From NCBI GenBank assembly GCA_024697505.1, contig JAILFQ010000363.1, positions 1-11,079 of the forward strand: DNA of 11,079 nt, in the 5' to 3' direction. This stretch comes from Lachnospiraceae bacterium. Lineage in GTDB: Bacteria > Bacillota > Clostridia > Lachnospirales > Lachnospiraceae. A model generated the notes under the pieces. It was not told the origin of the DNA, did not search any database, and worked only from the letters and a program-made list of their open reading frames with translations. Numbering within the stretch: the stretch's first letter is position 1; every line of letters begins with the position of its first letter. Positions 1-7,670 of this stretch are shown here, piece after piece. Made by a program: the position numbers and the translations under genes.

Positions 1-2
1 GA

Positions 3-668
3 GGATTTTATACAGAATATTCCACCTTTGATCTTAAAAAGGTTATGAGCGGAAAAGACGCCGCAGGATACAAGCAGTTAATGGCAGACATAGATGCCAT
101 TGCAGAACAGCTCCTGGTTCTTCAGGAAGCGGGAGTGCCGATCCTCTTCAGACCTCTTCACGAGGCGAGCGGTGGATGGTTCTGGTGGGGCGCTGCGGGA
201 TCAGACCCGTATATACAGCTTTATAAGCTGCTTTACAGAAAACTTACTGTGGATTACGGACTTAACAATATCATTTGGGTATGGAACGGCCAAAGCGCAG
301 ACTGGTATCCGGGTGATGAGTACGTAGACATTTGCGGTATAGATATTTATCCGGGTGAGAGAGTTTACGAGTCCCAGATAGCCAAGTACCTGGAAGTTAA
401 GGGATGGTCCACAGAGAAAAAGATGGTTTATCTTACAGAATGTGGTTGCATATTCGATCCGGAGCTTGCGGCAAGGGACGGAGCAATGTGGGGTTCCTTT
501 GTTGTATGGCAGGGAGAATTTGTTAGAAAAGGAAGCACAAACAAGATTTCCGAGCAGTACACAGAAAGCTATATGATGCAGAAAGCGTACAGCCACGAAA
601 AAGTACTTACACTTGATGAACTTCCGGATCTTAAGACGTATCCGATTTCGGAAGCGTTCGGTCAGTAA
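3..668 (+). CDS. GH26 family glycoside hydrolase (beta-mannanase type), C-terminal part
   Basis: This is probably an endo-acting beta-1,4-mannanase-type retaining glycosidase that cuts mannan or a related beta-glycan. The frame is open to the window edge, so the true start lies upstream; the ATG at 45 is internal. About 221 residues remain, against roughly 300 for a GH26 catalytic domain, so the N-terminus and any signal peptide are missing. The signature FRPLHEASGGWFWWG holds the acid/base Glu (codon 162-164). VYLTECG holds the likely nucleophile Glu (codon 438-440). The segment WYPGDEYVDICGIDIYPG between them is typical of the family, and the region around FVVWQGEFV closes the barrel. It ends 18 bases before the binding-protein gene, so it is very likely co-transcribed with the transporter. 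GH26 also includes mannobiohydrolases, lichenases and beta-1,3-xylanases, so the exact substrate is inferred. Confidence 0.9.
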   Translation, partial: GFYTEYSTFDLKKVMSGKDAAGYKQLMADIDAIAEQLLVLQEAGVPILFRPLHEASGGWFWWGAAGSDPYIQLYKLLYRKLTVDYGLNNIIWVWNGQSADWYPGDEYVDICGIDIYPGERVYESQIAKYLEVKGWSTEKKMVYLTECGCIFDPELAARDGAMWGSFVVWQGEFVRKGSTNKISEQYTESYMMQKAYSHEKVLTLDELPDLKTYPISEAFGQ

Positions 669-686
669 AATTTTTAGGAGGGAGCA

Positions 687-3665
687 ATGGGAAAAAGCAG
701 GGTATTAAAAAGAATATGTGTATTGCTGCTTGTGATATGCATGGGACTTACAACGTATCCCGAAACCCCGGTAAAGGCTGTAACGGACCTTTCTATGGAA
801 GATTTTGAGGACATTATAGGAACCTACAATATAGACGATTCTATTCTTTCCTATAATGATTACGTATTAAGTCATTCCGGCGCAAAGTACCCAAGTAAGG
901 AATTTGAGATAACTGCAGATGATCTTGTTCGTTATGAAGACGACGGCAAAGCAAAAGATGCGGTTATATACAAAGATTACGAGGGGTATGCGGGAAAGAG
1001 CCTGTATACTACTGAAAACGGCCTTGCGGAGTTTGAAGTAACGGTACCGGAAACAGGCTTCTATGATGTTTCGTTTGTTTATTATCCGGTTGCGGGTAAA
1101 AACTCAGACATAGAAAGAAGCATTTTTATTGACGGAGAACTTCCTTTTAAGGAATTGTCCCTTGTAAGCTTTCCGAGAGTGTGGGCAAGCGTTCCCGCAG
1201 AAAGTTATGTGGATGAAAACGGAGTAACGGTTAAGGCTTGGGAGAAAGATAACCAGGGAAATGATGTAAAGCCTGAAAGCGTTGAACAGCCTGAGTGGCA
1301 GGAGAGATACGTATATGACTCCGACGGCTATATAACTAAACCGCTTTCCATGTATCTTACAAAAGGAAAACATACGGTAAGCGTGGTTTCCATAAAAGAA
1401 CCGATGCTTATAGGAAAAATAGTTTTTTCCAACAGCGAAGAGATCGATTCCTACGAAAAAGTTAAAGCAGAGTTGGACGCAAAGGGAGCAAAGGACACAA
1501 GCGGACACAGAATTGTAATCGAAGGTGAATACGCAACAAAAACTTCATCTCAGATGCTTTACCCGCAGCAGGACCAGGGCTCATGTGAAGTTTATCCTTC
1601 CAGTGCCAAGGAACTTTTAAATAATTCCATAGGCGGAAATTCCTGGAGATTTGTGGGACAGTGGATTGAATGGGAATTTAGTGTTCCGGAGACGGGGTAC
1701 TACGAAATATCTCTCCACGACAAGCAAAACTTCAGCCGAGGGGTTGCGGTTTCCAGAAGAATATACATAGACGGAAGCGTTCCTTTTGAAGAACTTTCCG
1801 ATTATGCCTTTGAATATTCCCAAAGATGGCGCGAGGATGTGCTTTCGGATGAAAACGGTAACGCTTATAAGTTCTACCTTGAAAAAGGTACACATACAAT
1901 AAGGATGGAAGCGGTTCTGGGTAAGTTTTCCGAAATAGTGGGACTTGTTGAAGAAGCTGTCCAGGGATTAAACGATGTGTACAGAGAGGTAATAAAAATT
2001 ACCGGTGTTTCTCCTGATACTTACAGAGACTACCAGATAGAAAACACTCTTACAGGTCTTACGGATGAGCTTGTGGCAATAAGAGCAATTCTTGCGGAAG
2101 CTGTTGAAAAACTTGATGCGGTTGCCGGTAAGAACTCTGAAAAGAGAACCGTTCTTATTACAATGATAGATCAGCTTGATGACCTTATAGAAGATAACGA
2201 CTACTTTGTAAGAGTCATAAGTTCCTATAAGGTAAACGTAAGAGCCTGCGGTAACTGGATAGCCCAGGTTATCAGCCAGCCTTTGGCAGTGGACTCCATA
2301 AGAGTTTATTCCGCAGATACCGGCAGCGGTATTAAGAAACCGGGACTGTTTAAAAGGATGGGGCACGAGATAAAAAGACTCTTTTACTCCTTCGTTATAG
2401 ATTACAACCAGATAGGAAGCGTGGCAGAGGACGGAAGCGGAGCAACCATTACACTTTGGATAGGCTCCGGACGTGATCAGGCCAATGTTATTAAAGCACT
2501 TATCGACGAGCACTTTACAAATGAAAAGGGCATTAACGTAAATGTGCAGCTTGTAGATATGAATACACTTTTAAAGGCTTCATTGGTTGGGGAGGGACCG
2601 GATGTGGCAATTCAGGTTGCCAATACCAATGGTGCGGCAGGTTCCGTACTTGGAACCGGTAATGATACACCGGTAAATTACGGTATAAGAAAAGCAGTTT
2701 TGGACCTTACACAGTTTTCTGATTATGAAAGCGTATTAAAGAGATTTCCGGAAGCGGCTTACACTCAGTTTGAATATGCCGGTGCCTTATATGCTTTGCC
2801 GGAAACCATAACCTTCCCGGTTATGTTCTACAGAAAGGACATATTAAAGGAAATAGGACTTGAACTTCCTAATACCTGGGATGATGTGGAAGTTGCAATG
2901 ACTGTTCTTGCGAAGAACCAGATGGAATTCGGTATGCTTCCTACGGAACAGATATTTGCATCATTACTCTACCAGAACGGCGGAACTTATTACAATGATG
3001 AAGGAACGGCTTCTGCGCTGGATTCCGACATTGCGGTAAATGTATTTAAGATCTTTTGTAATTACTACACAGATTATAAATTGGATGTTGCAACATCCGT
3101 TGAAGAAAGATTCCGTACAGGTGAGTGTCCGATAATGATCTCGGATTACACAACGTACAATAACCTGGCGGTTTCTGCACCGGATATTGCAGGTCTTTGG
3201 AGTTTTACGGAAATTCCGGGAACTCTGAAGAAAAACGGAAGTGTGGACCACGCAGTTGCAAGTACGGGACTTGCAAGTATGATAATGGCGGATACGGAAT
3301 ATCCGAATGAGTCCTGGGAGTTCATAAAATGGTGGACGGATGCCGAAACTCAAACGCTTTACGGCAGAGAGATGGAATCCTTAATGGGTTCTGCGGCAAG
3401 AGTTCCGACGGCAAACTACGAATCATTTACAATGATGCCTTGGCCATCCAGTGATTTTAAGGCTCTGGAAAAGGCAATGGAATCTGCAAAAGGAATTCCG
3501 CAGGTTCCGGGCGGCTACTACTCCTGGAGAAATGTAAATAACGCTTTCTATACAGTAAGAACGGAAACAGATACGGCATCTCCAAGAGAAGAACTGATGG
3601 AAAAGGTTATTTATATAAATGCAGAAATAGCATACAAACGAGAAGAACTTAACTTAGATGAATAA
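687..3665 (+). CDS. Oversized extracellular solute-binding protein with two N-terminal beta-sandwich modules
   Basis: This is the ligand-capturing subunit of a carbohydrate ABC importer. The start has an AGGAGGG site just upstream (676-682). Residues 1-31 form a signal peptide (KRICVLLLVICMG core, probable cleavage after PVKA); there is no proper lipobox, unusual for a Gram-positive binding protein. Residues ~72-250 and ~276-418 are two related modules sharing VPETGFYDVSF/VPETGYYEISL, SIFIDGELPFKELS/RIYIDGSVPFEELS and LTKGKHTVSV/LEKGTHTIRM, like galactose-binding-type carbohydrate modules. Residues ~419-580 are mostly helical. Residues ~586-985 are a family 1 (MalE-like) binding domain, with ITLWIGSG, a GEGPDVAIQ segment, ALYALPETITFPVMFYRKDIL, and ESWEFIKWWTDAETQ near the end. 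At 992 residues it is more than twice the usual 400-450. Two permeases follow at once. The ligand is inferred from the GH26 neighbour. Confidence 0.93.
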   Translation: MGKSRVLKRICVLLLVICMGLTTYPETPVKAVTDLSMEDFEDIIGTYNIDDSILSYNDYVLSHSGAKYPSKEFEITADDLVRYEDDGKAKDAVIYKDYEGYAGKSLYTTENGLAEFEVTVPETGFYDVSFVYYPVAGKNSDIERSIFIDGELPFKELSLVSFPRVWASVPAESYVDENGVTVKAWEKDNQGNDVKPESVEQPEWQERYVYDSDGYITKPLSMYLTKGKHTVSVVSIKEPMLIGKIVFSNSEEIDSYEKVKAELDAKGAKDTSGHRIVIEGEYATKTSSQMLYPQQDQGSCEVYPSSAKELLNNSIGGNSWRFVGQWIEWEFSVPETGYYEISLHDKQNFSRGVAVSRRIYIDGSVPFEELSDYAFEYSQRWREDVLSDENGNAYKFYLEKGTHTIRMEAVLGKFSEIVGLVEEAVQGLNDVYREVIKITGVSPDTYRDYQIENTLTGLTDELVAIRAILAEAVEKLDAVAGKNSEKRTVLITMIDQLDDLIEDNDYFVRVISSYKVNVRACGNWIAQVISQPLAVDSIRVYSADTGSGIKKPGLFKRMGHEIKRLFYSFVIDYNQIGSVAEDGSGATITLWIGSGRDQANVIKALIDEHFTNEKGINVNVQLVDMNTLLKASLVGEGPDVAIQVANTNGAAGSVLGTGNDTPVNYGIRKAVLDLTQFSDYESVLKRFPEAAYTQFEYAGALYALPETITFPVMFYRKDILKEIGLELPNTWDDVEVAMTVLAKNQMEFGMLPTEQIFASLLYQNGGTYYNDEGTASALDSDIAVNVFKIFCNYYTDYKLDVATSVEERFRTGECPIMISDYTTYNNLAVSAPDIAGLWSFTEIPGTLKKNGSVDHAVASTGLASMIMADTEYPNESWEFIKWWTDAETQTLYGREMESLMGSAARVPTANYESFTMMPWPSSDFKALEKAMESAKGIPQVPGGYYSWRNVNNAFYTVRTETDTASPREELMEKVIYINAEIAYKREELNLDE
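900..1436 (+). other. First beta-sandwich (carbohydrate-binding-like) module of the binding protein
   Basis: This covers residues ~72-250 of the 992-residue protein. It contains VPETGFYDVSF, then SIFIDGELPFKELS, then LTKGKHTVSV, the order seen in jelly-roll modules of the galactose-binding type. Compared with the second copy it has an extra stretch around residues 170-215 before the final strands. The module type is inferred from pattern, not from a database match. Confidence 0.6.
1512..1940 (+). other. Second beta-sandwich module of the binding protein, a diverged copy of the first
   Basis: This covers residues ~276-418. It begins with HRIVIEGEYA, a typical opening strand of CBM6/CBM35-like modules, and repeats the three landmark motifs of the first copy (VPETGYYEISL, RIYIDGSVPFEELS, LEKGTHTIRM). 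The two copies are clearly related but diverged, so the duplication is old. Confidence 0.6.
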
Positions 3666-3666
3666 A

Positions 3667-3675
3667 GGGAGGAGG
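3667..3675 (+). promoter_or_regulatory. Strong ribosome binding site GGGAGGAGG for the first permease
   Basis: GGGAGGAGG lies 7 bases before the ATG at 3683 and fixes that start. It is one of the strongest sites in the window. Confidence 0.8.
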
Positions 3676-3682
3676 AAAGAAA

Positions 3683-4642
3683 ATGGCTTTTGGACGTAAA
3701 TCCGATAAAAAAAGCGGAACAAACACAGCGTTACAAACAGCGCAGGATCACAACAGATTAAGCTACAGAATAAAGAAATCCTGGGCATCCTACGTAATGC
3801 TTGCACCTTACTTCATTCTTTTCTTCTTCTTTACGGTGCTTCCGGTTTTAATGGCTGTTTACTTTAGTTTTACTTATTATGACATGCTCCAGATGCCAAC
3901 ATTTATTGGTTGGAAAAACTACATAAAGCTTTTTCTTGAAGACGACATTTTTATGAAATCTTTAAAGAACACGCTTATTCTTGCGGTTGTAACGGGGCCT
4001 GCCAGTTACTTTATGTGTCTGCTCTTTGCCTGGATAATAAATGAGTTCCATGGTTGGCTCAGAGCTTTCCTTACACTTATTTTCTACGCACCGTCAATTT
4101 GCGGTAACGCGTATGTGATCTGGAAACTCATTCTTGACTCCAACAGATACGGCTACTTAAACGGTCTTCTTCTTAAATGGGGGATCCTTGACGAAGCGGT
4201 TCTTTGGATGCAGACAGAAAAATATGTACTACCGATGCTTATAATAGTTCAGTTGTGGTTGTCTCTTGGAACCGGCTTCCTTGCTTTTATAGCGGGTCTT
4301 CAGACCATAGATAAGAGCATGTACGAAGCGGCGGCTCTGGACGGAGTTAAGAACCGCTGGCAGGAACTTTGGTATGTTACTCTTCCGGCAATGAAGCCAC
4401 AGCTTATGTTTGGCGCGGTTATGCAGATTACACAGGCTTTTGCGATCTGCGACGTGTCGACACAGATAGCCGGAAATCCTTCGGTAAACTATTCCGGTGC
4501 GACTATTGTTACTCACCTTTTGGATTACGGAACGGTCAGATTTGAAATGGGCTATGCATCTGCAATAGCAACTGTTCTCTTCCTTCTTATGGTGGGCTCC
4601 AATATGCTTGTGCAGAAGTTGTTAAGGAGGGTCGGCGAATGA
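3683..4642 (+). CDS. Carbohydrate ABC transporter permease, MalF/UgpA type
   Basis: This is one of two membrane subunits forming the import channel for the sugar delivered by the binding protein. The 319-residue length is normal. A basic cytoplasmic tail (about residues 1-35) is followed by six expected membrane segments: the first near 37-63 (YVMLAPYFILFFFFTVLPVLMAVYF is its hydrophobic stretch), then near 97-119, 127-149, 182-204, 240-255 and 290-312. The EAA loop that docks the ATPase is at ~215-238 (EAAALDGVKNRWQELWYVTLP), with the conserved EAA, G and LP. The gene lies 17 bases after the binding-protein gene and overlaps the next permease by 4 bases (ATGA). The ATPase is not encoded in this window; a shared MsmX-like ATPase elsewhere is the usual solution in Bacillota. 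Confidence 0.95.
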   Translation: MAFGRKSDKKSGTNTALQTAQDHNRLSYRIKKSWASYVMLAPYFILFFFFTVLPVLMAVYFSFTYYDMLQMPTFIGWKNYIKLFLEDDIFMKSLKNTLILAVVTGPASYFMCLLFAWIINEFHGWLRAFLTLIFYAPSICGNAYVIWKLILDSNRYGYLNGLLLKWGILDEAVLWMQTEKYVLPMLIIVQLWLSLGTGFLAFIAGLQTIDKSMYEAAALDGVKNRWQELWYVTLPAMKPQLMFGAVMQITQAFAICDVSTQIAGNPSVNYSGATIVTHLLDYGTVRFEMGYASAIATVLFLLMVGSNMLVQKLLRRVGE

Positions 4643-5541
4643 GAGCAGCGAATCCTACAACCAAACCTAAATTCAGTTTAAAAAGAATATTTCATAAAGA
4701 AAAGAAATTAAACCGTTCTATGGCGGGCAATACACTTTTGTTTGTGTTCATGGCCTTGTGTGGAGTTGCAATGGCAATTCCGCTTGTAATGATCGTTAAT
4801 AACTGTTTAAAGCCTTTGGATGAACTTTTCCAGTACCCGCCAAAGATATTTGTAAGAAACCCTTCACTTGAGAATTTTACTTCCCTTTTTGTTCAAATGA
4901 GCGAATCCTGGGTAACATTCTCAAGATACATATTAAACACAATAATCATTACCGGCGGCGGAATGATAGGCCACGTTATTATTGCTTCTCTTGCGGCTTA
5001 TCCTCTTGCAAAGCATAACTTTCCGGGGAAGAACATTCTGTTCAGAATGGTAGTTCTTTCAATGATGTTCTCCTGGACGGTAACGCAGACTCCGCAGTAC
5101 ATGATCATTTCCTGGATGCACATTAACAATTCCTACTGGGCACTTATTCTTCCGGCTTGTTCATTTGGTATGGGACTTTACCTTATGAAGCAGTTTATGG
5201 AACAGCTTCCGGATTCTCTTATGGAGTCTGCAAGACTTGACGGCGCCAGCGAATTTAAGGTCTTCTGGACAATAGTAATGCCAAATGTTAAGCCGGCATG
5301 GCTTACACTTTCCATTTTCCAGTTCCAGCAGATGTGGGGCAATACAGGTTCTACCTTCCTTAGAGATGAAGAATTAAAACCGCTTCAGTACGCACTTATG
5401 CAGATCTCCGCAGGCGGAGTTGCAAGAACGGGTTCTGCGGCGGCGGTAACCTTTATAATAGCGGCTGTGCCGATCATTTTCTTCCTGATCTGCCAGAGCA
5501 ACATTATTGAGACGATGACCTCGTCCGGTATGAAAGAGTAA
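4639..5541 (+). CDS. Carbohydrate ABC transporter permease, MalG type
   Basis: This is the partner permease to the gene before it, forming the heterodimeric channel. It has 300 residues, with a basic N-terminal tail and then a first membrane segment near residues 31-54. More segments lie near 97-121, 135-157, 166-184, 220-232 and 268-290. The EAA loop is at ~195-216 (MESARLDGASEFKVFWTIVMP), a typical MalG-type form with the conserved G and MP. Its start overlaps the previous stop as ATGA (4639-4642) and has AAGGAGGG at 4624-4631, so the two permeases are translationally coupled, as expected for 1:1 subunits. Sequence type and position together make this assignment firm; the transported sugar is not readable from the permease. 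Confidence 0.95.
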   Translation: MRAANPTTKPKFSLKRIFHKEKKLNRSMAGNTLLFVFMALCGVAMAIPLVMIVNNCLKPLDELFQYPPKIFVRNPSLENFTSLFVQMSESWVTFSRYILNTIIITGGGMIGHVIIASLAAYPLAKHNFPGKNILFRMVVLSMMFSWTVTQTPQYMIISWMHINNSYWALILPACSFGMGLYLMKQFMEQLPDSLMESARLDGASEFKVFWTIVMPNVKPAWLTLSIFQFQQMWGNTGSTFLRDEELKPLQYALMQISAGGVARTGSAAAVTFIIAAVPIIFFLICQSNIIETMTSSGMKE

Positions 5542-5547
5542 AGGGGG
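5541..5547 (+). promoter_or_regulatory. G-run ribosome binding site (AAGGGGG) for the NHL protein
   Basis: AAGGGGG overlaps the last base of the preceding stop codon and lies 7 bases before the ATG at 5555. It lacks the GGAGG core seen at the transporter genes and would pair with the 16S rRNA end through a G-U wobble. This suggests weaker initiation. Confidence 0.55.
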
Positions 5548-5554
5548 CGCTGAT

Positions 5555-7045
5555 ATGAAAAAGAAAAAACTTATCGCGGCGCTTTGCTTCTTACTTACTT
5601 TGGTAATGGTAACAGCTTTTACCGGAGAGATTGAGGTCGGCGCCATAACGAGTCTTCCGTACGACTCTTACAATTATGACTACAGAGAAAACATTCATTA
5701 TACACCGGCTCCTTATGAACCGGCGGGAATGGTGGTTGGTACGGAGCTGTATTATAACGGAGAATCCATAGGGGCTTTAAAGACTCCTCAGGATATCTGC
5801 AAATCCCCGGACGGCAACATTTACGTTGCGGATACGGGAAACAACAGAGTGGTTGTTTTGGATTCCACTTTAACAAAAGTTGTTGATGTAATTACAAGTT
5901 TTAATAATAACGGTAATGAGGACACTTTCTCACAGCCTTACGGAGTGGCGGTTTCCGAAAAAGGAAACCTGTACGTGGCAGACAACTTAAATAAAAGAGT
6001 AGTGGTGCTGGATAAAGATAAAAATGTGATCCTTATAGTGGAAAATCCACAGTCCATTACGCTTGGAAACAATTTCGTGTTCCAGCCGCTTAAAGTCACC
6101 GTAGACTATGCGGACAGAATATACGTTATAGCTCAGGGCCAGTTTGAAGGAATAATGGTTTTTGATACAAACGGAGAGTTTACAAACTTTTTCGGAACGA
6201 TCGGTGTAAACCTTTCCCTTTGGCAGAAATTCTGGAGAAGAATGGCCACCAAAGAAGAAAGAGCAAACCAGCAGCTTTACATTCCCACAGAATTTACCGG
6301 AATAGACGTAGACCCGGAAGGCTTTATTTACGCAACAAACATAGACCCTAACGGAATTCAGGCGGTTAGAAGGCTTAATCCTAACGGACAGGACGTTATT
6401 CGAAAAGGCGAAAACGAGAACGTGGGAGGAGACCTTCAGACAGCGGGAACAAGCGATTACGCAGGCGTTTCTCAGTTTGTGGATGTTGTTTACAGAGAAA
6501 ACGGTATTTATTCCTGCTTAGACCGAAAGAGAGGAAGGATTTTCACATACGACAATGAAGGAAATCTTCTTTACATATTCGGCGGAAGAGGAACCCAGGA
6601 AGGAACCTTTGAACTTCCGGTGGCAATAGAAACCGTTGATGTCGGACTTGCGGTGCTGGATGCAACAAGAGGCGGAATAATCCTTTTCCAGGTTACAGAG
6701 TACGGGCGTCTTATTAACGAGGCGGTCGGATTAAGATTTGACGGAGACGAGGCAGAAGCCGTTGGTCTTTGGGAAAGAGTACTGGAACTGGACGAGGACA
6801 ACGAACTTGCCAACTCCGGTATAGGAAAGGCTTATCTTACAGCCGGGGAATATAAAACCGCAATGAAGTACTTAAGGCTGGCAATGAACAGAGATTACTA
6901 TTCAATAGCCTTTAAACGATACAGGAACGAATTGCTGAAAGATAACGCAAACGCTTTCTTAACAATACTTCTTGTAATAATAATCGGTATAAATGTTTTC
7001 AAATTTGTAAAAAAGAGAAAGAAAGGGGTGGCGGCAGATGAGTAA
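5555..7045 (+). CDS. Secreted, membrane-anchored NHL-repeat beta-propeller protein with TPR-like helices
   Basis: Function is unknown; it is probably a surface scaffold or binding protein. Residues 1-30 form a signal peptide (KKKK then a hydrophobic core, likely cleavage after EVGA). Six propeller blades can be read, with cores near residues 78-103, 128-153, 178-204, 247-275, 308-333 and 355-379. The first two, with the DGNIYVADTGNNRVVVLD pattern, are classic NHL repeats and the later ones are degenerate. An insertion at ~213-246, rich in Trp, Phe and Arg, interrupts the propeller between blades 3 and 4. Residues ~390-463 look like about two TPR-type helical hairpins (EAVGLWERVLELDEDNELA, then YKTAMKYLRLAM). 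A membrane segment at ~467-484 and a KKRKK tail end the protein, giving an outside propeller and a short inside tail. It starts 13 bases after the MalG-type permease and overlaps the Yip1 gene by 8 bases. Confidence 0.85.
   Translation: MKKKKLIAALCFLLTLVMVTAFTGEIEVGAITSLPYDSYNYDYRENIHYTPAPYEPAGMVVGTELYYNGESIGALKTPQDICKSPDGNIYVADTGNNRVVVLDSTLTKVVDVITSFNNNGNEDTFSQPYGVAVSEKGNLYVADNLNKRVVVLDKDKNVILIVENPQSITLGNNFVFQPLKVTVDYADRIYVIAQGQFEGIMVFDTNGEFTNFFGTIGVNLSLWQKFWRRMATKEERANQQLYIPTEFTGIDVDPEGFIYATNIDPNGIQAVRRLNPNGQDVIRKGENENVGGDLQTAGTSDYAGVSQFVDVVYRENGIYSCLDRKRGRIFTYDNEGNLLYIFGGRGTQEGTFELPVAIETVDVGLAVLDATRGGIILFQVTEYGRLINEAVGLRFDGDEAEAVGLWERVLELDEDNELANSGIGKAYLTAGEYKTAMKYLRLAMNRDYYSIAFKRYRNELLKDNANAFLTILLVIIIGINVFKFVKKRKKGVAADE
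7022..7028 (+). promoter_or_regulatory. G-run ribosome binding site (AAAGGGG) inside the end of the NHL gene
   Basis: AAAGGGG lies 9 bases before the ATG at 7038 and within the codons for the basic tail of the NHL protein. It supports the 8-base overlapping start and translational coupling of the two genes. It also lacks the GGAGG core. Confidence 0.5.
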
Positions 7046-7670
7046 AGCATTTTCCTTAGAAAAATGGAAATATGTCTTCTATACTTTATCTCATCCTATG
7101 GATGGGTACTACTGGATCCGCCACGCGGATAAAGGCAGCGTTCCTATTGCTATAATCCTCGTAGTTCTTTTCTCTTTCTCCTTTACCACAAACGAGCTTC
7201 TTGCAAGCTTTGTGGTAAATGATACGGACCCGAGAGGTGTAAACAGCCTTTACGAGCTGGCCGGAGTTTTGGCTCTCTACCTTTTGATCTGTGTAGGTAA
7301 CTGGTCTGTTACCTGCCTTATGGGAGGAGAAGGAAGACTTAAGGATATTGCAATAGCCATTGGCTATGCTACGGTTCCTGTCACTTTCGGTTTTATTGTT
7401 TCCACAATAATAAGTGCCGCTGTGGCAGATGATGAACAGGCCTTTTACGGTATCATTCTTGGGGTTTGTATTGCGTACGGTTTAATTCTTATGATGATAG
7501 GAATTATGCAGGTACACAATTACACGCTCGGAAAAACTTTATTAACACTTATTCTCACATTTTTGGCAATGCTGATAATCATTTTCGTTCTGCTTTTGCT
7601 TTCGAACCTTGTGGGAAAAGTATACAACTTCATACACAGCGTCTACTTAGAGCTTGTGTTTAGAACTTAA
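7038..7670 (+). CDS. Yip1-family integral membrane protein
   Basis: This is a polytopic membrane protein of unknown role. The 210 residues contain five likely membrane segments near 34-52, 72-90, 104-128, 134-157 and 165-192. A soluble N-terminal stretch (YVFYTLSHPMDGYYWIRHAD, residues 12-31) matches the pattern seen before the first helix in Yip1-type (PF04893) proteins. GEGRLKDIAIAIGYATVP before and within the third segment is the other familiar landmark. No catalytic residues are evident. Yip1 proteins in eukaryotes act in membrane trafficking, but the bacterial ones have no settled function. The gene is locked between the NHL and DUF5696 genes, with an 8-base overlap upstream and an 11-base gap downstream. 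It may therefore be a membrane platform for those two surface proteins (inference). Family assignment is by pattern recognition. Confidence 0.8.
   Translation: MSKAFSLEKWKYVFYTLSHPMDGYYWIRHADKGSVPIAIILVVLFSFSFTTNELLASFVVNDTDPRGVNSLYELAGVLALYLLICVGNWSVTCLMGGEGRLKDIAIAIGYATVPVTFGFIVSTIISAAVADDEQAFYGIILGVCIAYGLILMMIGIMQVHNYTLGKTLLTLILTFLAMLIIIFVLLLLSNLVGKVYNFIHSVYLELVFRT

Noticed and set aside
45..47. ATG that could be taken as the start of the GH26 gene
   Set aside because: The frame is open without a stop to position 3, there is no ribosome binding site before this ATG, and the protein would lack the first part of the GH26 barrel.
669..686. Gap between the GH26 and binding-protein genes as a possible promoter or terminator site
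   Set aside because: Its 18 bases hold only a short T-run and the ribosome binding site; there is no room for a promoter or hairpin.
1968..2513. Long open frame on the minus strand (181 codons) inside the binding-protein gene
   Set aside because: It is an antisense frame within a gene with clear domains; no recognisable motifs or initiation signal.
5406..5419. Short perfect inverted repeat (CTCCG, loop CAGG, CGGAG) resembling a hairpin
   Set aside because: It is inside the MalG-type permease coding sequence, the stem has only five pairs and there is no following T-run, so it is not a terminator.
5564..5590. Cys11 of the NHL protein as a possible lipoprotein cysteine
   Set aside because: It is too early in the signal peptide, is followed by most of the hydrophobic core, and is preceded by Leu, which does not fit a lipobox.
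7466..7663. Small plus-strand frame overlapping the end of the Yip1 gene
   Set aside because: It is an out-of-frame reading of the Yip1 coding sequence, without a ribosome binding site.
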